From: Simmondsia chinensis
Lineage: Eukaryota; Streptophyta; Magnoliopsida; Caryophyllales; Simmondsiaceae
DNA: 64,000 bases
NCBI GenBank assembly: GCA_018398585.1
Contig: JAGTTD010000001.1
Location: 14,076,501 to 14,140,500, forward strand
Reading direction: 5' to 3'
Shown: positions 56,870-64,000 of the stretch, one piece after another
Position numbering within the stretch: position 1 is the first letter of the stretch
Layout: each line of letters opens with the position of its first letter
Notes under the pieces: model-generated
What the model was told of the DNA's origin: nothing
What the model saw: only the letters and a program-made list of their open reading frames with translations
Databases searched by the model: none
Program-made: the position numbers and the translations under genes

Positions 56870-58010
56870 TCCTTGACGAGAAAGAGAACATTGAGGGGAA
56901 TAAGCAAGGTCCTGCCCCCAATTAAATAGCACCCTAATGAATCAAAGGATGATACAGAAGAAGAACACCCTAGTGAGGATAGTGTCCAACCGGAGAATAG
57001 AGTTAATGGTCAAAATGGCCAAAATTCGGGTGGATCTTTTAACTAGTTTGATGTTGCAACAATGGACGAACTCATGACTATTCTTTTACAACATCAACAA
57101 CAAGTCCAAGGTATTCCTCCTCTTAGTCGACAAATTGAGGAGATCCTATTTGAGAGGTTGAGTAAGTTGAAAGCCCCAAAGTTCGAAGGAGCTGATGATC
57201 CTTTGGAAGCCAAAAAGTGGATACGCAAGATGGCAATTTCAATCGCTAATGAAAATGAGGTGTGAGCAGCCATCCCCTTTCTTAAAGAGAATGCAGAATA
57301 TTGGTGGAAAACAGTTAAGGTAGCATACCAGACCACTACTAAGCCTTTGACTTGAGAGGAGTTTAGGGAGATCTTTTACAAACAATTTTTCCCCAAAGCA
57401 CTTAGAATGGCAAAGCAGAATGAGTTTTATAAGCTGAAGCAAGGGAAGCGAATATCGGTGTTGTAGTATGCCAACAAGTTTCATGAGTTGGGGCATTTCT
57501 GCCCAAGAATTATGGCTTCTGAAATGAGTAGGGCAAACAGATTTCAAAGGGGATGGCTTCCTCGTATTAGGAGGCATTTGTCAAGCATTATTTTCAAGAA
57601 ATACTAGAAGGTACTTAAGCATGCTTTGAAAGTTGACACAGCTATGAAGTTAGATGGGCATAAATACTCTACCAAGAAGAGGCCATATGGTGGCAAGTTT
57701 CGGTGTGGAAAGCCTAACCGATCCAGCGACAATGACAAGAAGTTCTATAAGAAGAATCCATAAGGTTCTAGCACTAGGCTCAGAAAATGTGATTACTGTG
57801 GAAAGGTCCATCCTGGTTAATGCTACAAGAAGTTTAGGGTGTGCTATGAATGCAAAGAGAAGGGACATATAGCTTGTGATTGTCCCCTCAAGAATGGCAT
57901 CAAGAATAGAGCCAACGATGACAGGCAGGGACATATAGCTTGTGATTGTCCCCTCAAGAATGGTGTCGAGAATAGAGCCAAAGATGACAGGCAAGGACCC
58001 AAGGGTAACA
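56870..58010 (+). pseudogene. Tekay-like gag with duplicated zinc-knuckle segment
   Basis: The capsid domain begins near 57140 (LSKLKAPKFEGADDPLEAKKW) and continues in broken frames (EFYKLKQGKRISVL, a stop, then YANKFHELGHF). The knuckle CYECKEKGHIACDCP lies near 57842. The segment from its GHIACDCP half to DDRQ is repeated in frame (57862-57927 and 57928-57993), giving a second half-knuckle without its first two cysteines. The ATG of gag seems lost (TTGACGAGAAAG near 56874). Confidence 0.72.
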
Positions 58011-59570
58011 TTAGAGTATTTACTATGACTTGGAAGGATGAAACTGCTAGTCATTGTGTGGTGACAGGCACCCTTTCCATGAAATCCACTAGTGCAAATG
58101 TGTTATTTAACAGTGGAGCCCTCCATTGTCTTATTGCTAAGAAATTTGATTCTAAGTTGACTTGTGAGCCTAAACTGTTAGATGAACCCTTTTGTGTGGT
58201 AACCCCATCAGGGTATGATATGATAGTTGATCTTGTATGTAAAGATAGTGTATTAAAATTAGTGACATAGTGTTGGTGCTCCTAGACATGGAGGATTTTG
58301 ATGTGATTTTAAGGATTGATTTGTTGTCTTCTTATCATGCACTTTTGGATTGTTTTGGGGAAAAGGGGCAGTGTTTTAGATTCTTAACCACCCAGAGTTT
58401 GTTTATCATGGAAATGGGTTATTTTCTCCTACAGAGAGTAAAGACTCCAAGACTCATCTTAATAGAAGATCCTTGAGAAAGGGATGTCGAGGATACCTTT
58501 GTCATGTATTTGATAGTATGAGGAATGGTGTGAAGATAGATGATATTTCCGTTATCAGGGAATTCCCTAATGTCTATCCACAAGATTTGCAAGGTTTGCC
58601 TCCAAATAGGGAGATTAAGATTGAAATTGATGTGGTACCTGGTAGTGGACTAATATCCAAAGCCCCTTATAGAATGGCTTCCTTTGAAGGTGCAAATCCA
58701 AGAATCGTTAGATAAAGGCTTCATTCGACATAGTGTCTCAGCTTGGGGTGCTCCAGTATTGTTTGTGAAGAAGAAAGATGGCAGTATGAAATTATGCATT
58801 TATTACATTGAACTAAATAAGGTGACGGTTAAGAATAAGTATCCTTGCCTTGAATTGATGACTTATTTGATTAGCTTCAAGGTGCTAACGTCTTTTCCAA
58901 GACTGATATACAGTATGGCTATCATCAACTAAATATCAATGAGTAGGATGTGGCTAAGACTGCTTTTCAATCCAGGTACGGCCATTAGGAATTCTTGGTT
59001 ATGCCTTTTGGACTAACAAATGCACCTGCTGCTTTCATAGATTTGATAAACAAGGTGTTTTGACAATACCTGGATCAATTTGTTACTGTATTCAGACGAC
59101 ATATTGATCTACTCTAAGAGTAGAGAAGAGTATGAGGAGCATCTGAGAATGGTATTGCAAACCCTACATGAGCACCAGTCGCCAAGTTGAGTAACTGTGA
59201 GTTTTGGCTTCATAGTGTGGCATTCTTAGGTCGTGTGATGTCCAAAGATGGGATCTCAGTGGATCCAAGGAAAGTTGAAGCGGTATTGGAAGGAATGGAA
59301 TCCGCACACAAATGTGACAGAAGTTAGAAGCTTATTGGGACTGGCCGGTTACTATAGAAGATTCATTGAGGAATTTTCACATATTGCACTTCCTCTCACT
59401 TATTTGACTCAAAAGAGAGTGAAGTTTGAGTGGATAGATGAATATGAAAGGAGCTCTCAAGAGTTAAAAAAGAGGTTAGTATTAGCCCTTGTACTTGCAT
59501 TACCTACTGATGAGGGTAACTTTGTCATTTACAATGAAGCTTCCAAGAAGGGCCAGGTTTTATTCTAATG
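58011..59570 (+). pseudogene. Tekay-like protease and reverse transcriptase
   Basis: The protease position reads VLFNSGALHCLIAKKF, with Asn where the catalytic Asp of DSGA is expected. RT follows, with [20 protein letters not shown] near 58749, [10 protein letters not shown] near 59002, YSDDILIYSK-like catalytic segment near 59090-59115, and LLGLAGYYRRFIEEFSHIA near 59333. Frame changes occur about every 200-300 bp. Confidence 0.78.
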
Positions 59571-61390
59571 CAAAATAAGAAGGTGACAGTTCATGCATCC
59601 TGACAATTTAAATCTCATGAAAAGGACTATCCAACGCATGACTTGAAATTAGCGGTGGTGATATTTGCTTTGAAGATTTGGAGACACTACCTCTATGGTG
59701 AATCTTACTAGATTTATAATGATCACAAGAGCTTGAAGTACTTGTTTACTCAAAAGGAGTTGAGTTTGAGGCAAAGGAGATGGATGGAGTTAATTGAGGG
59801 CTATGATGTGGCCATTAATCACCATCATTGGAAAGCAAATGTAGTTGCAGATGCACCGAGCAGGAAATCGGCATGCAAGTTGGCTACCTTATCAGCCAAA
59901 GCTACTCAGAGATTTCGAGGAAATGTAAATTGTGATGTGCATTCATAATAAGAAAGTTGGTGTCTTAGCTAATATGGTTGCACAACAACCATTATTGAGA
60001 AGACCAAGTTTGCTCAGTAAAATGACTCATTTTTATTAAGATGAAAGGTACGGTGTCCAATGGAGAATCCTCAGATTTCTTGTTACATGATGATGGTGTC
60101 TTGTATTTTGGTGATAGATTATGTGTACCTAATGATCCAACAATCAAAAAGGAGATCATGGAAGAGCACACATTTCTCGCTTTTCTGTGCATCTTGAAGG
60201 CACGAAGGTGTATCGAGACCTGAGAAGCTTCTTTTGGTGAAGAGACATGAAGCGAAATATTGCTGATTTTGTGGCTAAGTGCATGTTTTCTCAATAGGTG
60301 AGGGCCAAGCACCAAAAGCCTGGTGGATTACTACAGTCAATGGAAGTGCTTGAATGAAAATGGGATCAAATTTCCATAGATTTTGTTGTTAGCTTACCAA
60401 AGACTGTTAGGAAGAATTATTCAATTTGAGTAATTGTGGATAGACTTACAAAGAGTGCACATTTTCGGCACATGAGATTTGGTATTCCATTAGATAAGTT
60501 GCAAGAATTATAGGTTGATATTGTGTTGTGGTTGTATGGTGTGCCAGTTGAGATTGTTTTTGACAGAGACCCGAGGTTTGTGTCTAGATTTTGAGAGAAT
60601 CTATAGTAAGCTTTGGGGAATAAGCTGAGTTTGAGTACCGCTTACCACCCTCAAACAAATGGGTAGACTGAGAGGACTATTTAGACATTAGAAGAAATGT
60701 TGTGTGCTTGTGTTATAGTCCTTGGGGTAATTAGGATAATTACATGAGTTTGGTATAGTTTGCCTATAGTATTGGGATGGCACTATATGAGGCTTTGTAT
60801 GAGTGAAAATGCAGAACTCCCTAGTTTTGGAACGATGTTCGAGAAAGAAAATTGTTGGGTCCTGAGATTGTGCAAGAAGCTGAAGAGAAGGTAAAGTTAA
60901 TTAGACAGAGAATGAAGAGAAGACCATTCAAGTTTTCAGTGGATGAACATGTTTATCTGAAGGTATCCCTAACTAAGGGTGTGGTGAGATTTAGAAAAGG
61001 AGGTAAATTAAGTTTGCATTTTGTAGGACCATTTGAGATTTAGCGAGAGTTGAGCATGTAGCTTACAGAGTAGCCTTGCCATTGGAATTGTCTAGAGTAC
61101 ATAATGTATTTCATGTCTTTCAATTGAGGAAGTGTATTCCTGATCTTCATCATGTGATACGATATGAACTGTTGCAAGTACGAAAGATTTGACTTATGTA
61201 AAACATCCAGTCCGCATAATTGATCAAAAGGAATAAAATTTAAGGCGTAGGACTGTCCAATATGTCAAGATTAAATAGAGTAATCATACCCCCTCGAGAG
61301 GCAACATGGGAGATAGAAGAAGAGGTGAGAAGCAAATACCCAGATTTATTTGAAAATAATGATGAGTTTTGAGGATAAAACTTTTATTTA
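59571..61390 (+). pseudogene. Tekay-like RNase H, integrase and chromodomain-type tail
   Basis: RNase H remnants include [17 protein letters not shown] (59635), [20 protein letters not shown] (59733) and [12 protein letters not shown] (59836). Integrase remnants include CMFSQ, the core near 60370-60600 and AYHPQTNGQTE-like at 60640. The C-terminus ends with the ATWEIEEE...YPDLF motif near 61310. A purine tract AGGGGGAAAGGA at 61391-61402 follows. Confidence 0.75.
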
Positions 61391-61402
61391 AGGGGGAAAG
61401 GA

Positions 61403-61476
61403 TATAACACCCAGTCCAATTGAGTTGGGTTAAGTATTATAATATGTAATATCTAGTCTAATTAAATTGAGTTAGG

Positions 61477-61563
<87 letters not shown>

Positions 61564-61730
61564 AGTAGTAGTAGTAGTAGTAGTAGCAGCAGTAGCAGCA
61601 GCAGTAGGAGCAGCAGCAGCAGCAGCAGCAGTAGCAGTAGTAGGAGCAGCAGCAGCAGCAGCAGCAGCATTAGGAGCAGCTCAGCAGCAGCAGCAGTAGC
61701 ATGGCACCTTGAATTTGATATGAGAAAATT
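61403..61730 (+). repeat. Start of Tekay-like 3' LTR with microsatellite
   Basis: Starts TATAACACCCAGTCC, read as TGTAACACCC with one change. A ~45 bp direct repeat of the LTR start (CTAGTCTAATTAAATTGAG) is followed by the microsatellite at 61478. The rest of the LTR is not clearly recognisable. Confidence 0.55.
61478..61702 (+). repeat. Compound triplet microsatellite (AAT)n-(AGT)n-(AGC)n
   Basis: About 83 bp of pure ATA/AAT repeat changes at 61561 to AGT and then to interrupted AGC/AGT/AGG triplets over about 140 bp. On the minus strand it gives a meaningless poly-leucine frame. Confidence 0.95.
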
Positions 61731-61959
61731 TTTGATTTTTGTATTTTCAAAATATTAGATTATGTATTGAGAGAGTAGTATGAGATAAAGAGTATTCCTG
61801 GTTTTTTTTTTTTCTATCAGGAGTCCATTTCAGCTTCACAAACCTTTTTTTTATTTTTATACCAACAAAAGACTCTTAACAGTATTTATGTTTGAAAGGG
61901 TCCGAAATAAAAAAAAAAAATTCTTACTTATTTTTTTTGGATCACAAAAAAAACTTTGG
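61703..61959. other. Unassigned, T- and A-run-rich spacer
   Basis: No feature is supported. Runs of T (61802-61813) and A occur near the probable left border of the plastid insert. Confidence 0.35.
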
Positions 61960-62130
61960 GGTTGTTGAATTAAAGAAGAAATAAATATATAAAGCAACGG
62001 AGCCATCATAGTATTTTTGAACTCCTCTGAAAAGAATGGTGGTAGTTGGATTTTTTGCTAATCTGGATCTAATCAATCCTATTTTTTTTTCTCTTTCTTC
62101 GATGGAAGATAGACGTAAATTCCATTGTAT

Positions 62131-62168
62131 AGCCGTATGCAATGCGCAAAAGATGCAAATATGGTTGC
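62131..62168 (+). ncRNA. Group II intron domain V of clpP intron 2 (relic)
   Basis: AGCCGTATGCAATGCGCAAAAGATGCAAATATGGTT-like sequence folds as the conserved domain V hairpin (AGCCGTAT...ATATGGTT stem) of organellar group II introns. It lies about 100 bp before clpP exon 3, where intron 2 must end. Confidence 0.55.
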
Positions 62169-62270
62169 TCAAATCTATCATTAAACTTTTTATTTTATTG
62201 TTATTCTTTATCTTTTCTCTTCGCCTCATCATGCAAGATAGAAGAACCTTTTTTATGGTATATCATCAGG

Positions 62271-62495
62271 GTAATGATTCATCAACCTGCTAGTTCTTTT
62301 TATGAAGCACAAACAAGAGAATTTATCCTGGAAGTGAAAGAACTATTGAAATTGGGCGAAACCCTCATAAGGGTTTATGTATAAAGAACGAGTAAACCCT
62401 TATGGGTTGTATCCAAAGACATGAAAAGGCGTGTTTTTATGTCAGCAATAGAAGCTCAAGCTCATGGAATTGTTGATCTTGTAGCGGTCGAATAA
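62271..62495 (+). pseudogene. clpP: clpP exon 3 (plastid-derived)
   Basis: Starts [18 protein letters not shown] and ends [14 protein letters not shown] followed by TAA. It is the last exon of the plastid ATP-dependent protease subunit ClpP, including the C-terminal handle and Asp of the protease fold. TAA at 62382 replaces a Gln codon. Several charge-changing substitutions (for example KDMKRRVF) also fit decay. Exons 1 and 2 are absent. Confidence 0.88.
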
Positions 62496-62621
62496 AATAG
62501 TTAAATCTACAATTTGAGATTTTATCTTCTTGATGGATTTAATATTTCTATTAACTAGAAATAATTCATAAGCTTTCGGTTCGGATTGATGTTACTCAGT
62601 CCATTATGTATATGATTCAGC

Positions 62622-62735
62622 ATGCCAACTATTAAACAACTTGTTAGAAACACAAGGCAGCCAATCAGAAATGTCACAAAATCCCCCGCTCTTAGGGGAT
62701 GTCCTCAGCGACGAGGAACATGTACTAGGGTGTAT
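62622..62735 (+). pseudogene. rps12: rps12 5' exon (plastid-derived)
   Basis: The ATG at 62622 opens [20 protein letters not shown], ending TCTRVY after 38 codons, the exact size of the trans-spliced first exon of plastid rps12. It is followed by GTGCAACTCG, the group II intron 5' end with one change. The exon itself is uninterrupted. The downstream exons are encoded elsewhere in plastomes and are not expected here. Confidence 0.92.
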
Positions 62736-63542
62736 GTGCAACTCGTTTAGATTATGAGCTGGAACAAAAAAAAAAAAAAAAGAAGAATTGATCCAGTATC
62801 AACGATCAATACCAGTGAACAGGATAAAATGGAAGAACTCTAGTTACCATCTAAAAACTAGAAATTACTATCTGAAAACTAGAAAGAAAAATATCTGTCC
62901 ATCTATTTATTGTGTATGAAATTTATGGTTTCCATTGGTGTAAATCCAATCCGATCATTTAAGATGAAAAAATATTTACCATTCGTAGCAAACGATATCC
63001 ATTAAGCGGGGAAATCCTATTTATTTTAAAAGCAAAAAGGCCATGCTTCCATTCTTACAAGAACCGACTAACAGGATTAGCTATCCGGCTAAACTTTCAA
63101 ATTAAATATCATTATTGTATAGGTGGATCTCATTGTGAAAGACCTATTACTGGATAATTCATGAGTAGAGCAAAAAAATGGGAACTGTACAAGTTATCAA
63201 TAGCATTCAGTAAACGAAATAAGGGGCTCCGGTGTATAGAGAGGACCTCACCGTTTAAGAAGTAACCATAGAAACGAAGGAACCCACTATTTTTTTTTTT
63301 ATTATATTTAATACTTTTTTATTCACTTTTGATATCTAGTATCGATAAAATTTATTATTTCATTTCGAGGTGAAATAGCTATAAAAAATCGTGGTCGGAA
63401 AGGTTATTGTCGCAAAAGCCATTGGAATTTTTAGTTTATACATTGGAAAAATCCGCTTTGTTGTTAATAGTCTAGGAAAGGAGAAAAGAATAACTCAAAG
63501 AAAGAAAATCAACTGGTTATTCATCAAAGTTTCATTTCTTCA
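62736..63542 (+). other. rps12-rpl20 plastid spacer
   Basis: Non-coding plastid sequence, including the rps12 half-intron start. A-runs (62767) and T-runs (63291) are present. No gene. Confidence 0.7.
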
Positions 63543-63590
63543 ATGCCCAGAGTTAGACGAGGATATATAGCTTGAAGAAGTAGAACAAAA
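63543..63590 (+). pseudogene. rpl20: rpl20 N-terminus (plastid-derived, truncated)
   Basis: The ATG at 63543 starts [10 protein letters not shown], matching the N-terminus of plastid ribosomal protein L20. A TGA at 63573 replaces an Arg codon, then RSRTKI follows before the junction to ycf2 near 63590. Confidence 0.8.
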
Positions 63591-63591
63591 A

Positions 63592-64000
63592 TATAGATTG
63601 ATCCGAAATCTAATTCAAATCCAATATAGCACCGATGGTTACATACAAAATGTATTGAATCGATTATTTTTAATGAGTAGATCCGATCGCGAATTTGAAT
63701 ATGAAATTTAAAGGGATCAAATAGGAAACGATACCCTGAATCATAGAACTATAATGAAATATACGATCAACCTACTTTTATCGAATTTGAAAAAGAGTCA
63801 GAAGAAATGGTTCGATCCTCTTATTTTTATTTCTCTAATCGAGAGATCCATGAATCGGGATCCTGATGCATATAGATACAACTGGTTCAATCGGAGCGTG
63901 AATTTCCAGGAATATTTGGAACATTTCGTTTCTGAGTAGAAGAGTCGTTTTCAAGTAGTGTTCAATCAATTACGTATTAATCAATATTCGATTGATTAGT
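63592..64000 (+). pseudogene. ycf2: ycf2 internal fragment (plastid-derived)
   Basis: In one frame the fragment reads [18 protein letters not shown], then [18 protein letters not shown] and [10 protein letters not shown], characteristic of plastid Ycf2. TAA at 63709 and TAG at 63937 replace Gln codons. The fragment runs off the window. In plastomes ycf2 lies far from rpl20, so the junction is a rearrangement. Confidence 0.88.

Larger units (their letters stand above)
56870..61402 (+). mobile_element. Tekay/Del-like chromovirus, 5'-truncated and degenerate
   Basis: Gag, protease, RT, RNase H and integrase of a gypsy element occur in order through many stops. The C-terminal motif ATWEIEEEVRSKYPDLF and an LTR beginning with TGTAACACCC-like sequence fit the Tekay/Del chromovirus group. 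No 5' LTR or primer site is seen before 56870, where the DRG fragment lies instead, so the left end is lost. Confidence 0.78.
61960..64000 (+). other. Nuclear plastid DNA insertion (NUPT), continues past the window
   Basis: clpP exon 3, 5'-rps12 and rpl20 appear in the order and orientation of the chloroplast clpP-rps12-rpl20 operon. Then rpl20 is fused near 63590 to internal ycf2 sequence. All genes are partial, and four in-frame stops (62382, 63573, 63709, 63937) each fit a single C-to-T change. This indicates nuclear decay rather than living plastid DNA or assembly contamination. The left border is approximate. Confidence 0.88.

Noticed and set aside
61458..61670. Minus-strand 70-codon poly-leucine open frame
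   Set aside because: It is only the translation of the triplet microsatellite; no start context or non-repetitive sequence supports a gene.
61960..64000. Living chloroplast genome or contamination of the assembly
   Set aside because: The genes carry multiple stops and a clpP-rps12-rpl20 to ycf2 junction, and they sit beside nuclear repeats. Intact plastid DNA would not show these lesions.
1..64000. CRISPR arrays, bacterial operons, integrated DNA viruses or tRNA genes
   Set aside because: No regularly spaced direct repeats, prokaryotic gene clusters, pararetrovirus-specific movement or coat domains, or cloverleaf-forming sequences were found. tRNA-like words are primer binding sites.

Overview
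This window is nuclear DNA of a flowering plant. The evidence is a dense nest of plant-type LTR retrotransposons, plant MITEs and SINEs, a MuDR-like transposase relic, an intron-containing single-copy gene, and a piece of chloroplast genome (clpP, 5'-rps12, rpl20, ycf2) decaying at the right edge. The species cannot be told from the sequence. Almost everything coding is transposon-derived and broken. No bacterial operon, CRISPR array or intact tRNA gene was seen.

Positions 1-23080 are a nest of LTR elements. The oldest layer is a Ty1/copia element (15100-23080 in the window). An Athila-like Ty3/gypsy element (1-15099, its left end outside the window) sits in that copia element's 5' LTR. A young chromovirus (4469-10201; LTRs differ at 5 of 403 positions) sits in the Athila reverse transcriptase. 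A small non-autonomous chromovirus derivative (18327-20681, duplication CCAAG) sits in the copia reverse transcriptase.

Positions 23081-28870 hold a LINE relic on the minus strand, split by a nearly complete copia element (23543-28700, duplication CAGTA). Positions 30172-31192 hold a TIR element. Positions 31488-34442 hold the only convincing host gene: exons of a UVR-motif/SnoaL-like protein on the minus strand, with a Tourist-like MITE in the intron and a damaged splice donor. A short SINE follows at 35664-35772.

Positions 35945-44863 are two antiparallel copia elements of one family. The plus-strand copy lies inside the 5' LTR of a gag-only minus-strand copy, and both insertions keep their target duplications. 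From 45478 to 49245 there are three copies of a SINE whose head derives from 5S rRNA. One of these SINEs, and a 2.1 kb insertion that carries another, sit inside a non-autonomous element with three LTRs in tandem (47032-52850, duplication AAATT).

Positions 52851-64000 hold a decayed MuDR-like transposase, a lone first exon of a DRG-type GTPase gene, a 5'-truncated Tekay-like gypsy element whose 3' LTR carries a large triplet microsatellite, and plastid-derived DNA. In that plastid DNA clpP-rps12-rpl20 is collinear with the chloroplast operon, then jumps to ycf2. All four premature stops there fit C-to-T change.

Nothing looks like a new enzymatic system. The most informative items are the 5S-headed SINE family, the self-nested antiparallel copia pair, the tandem three-LTR element, the splice-donor lesion and the DRG exon fragment.
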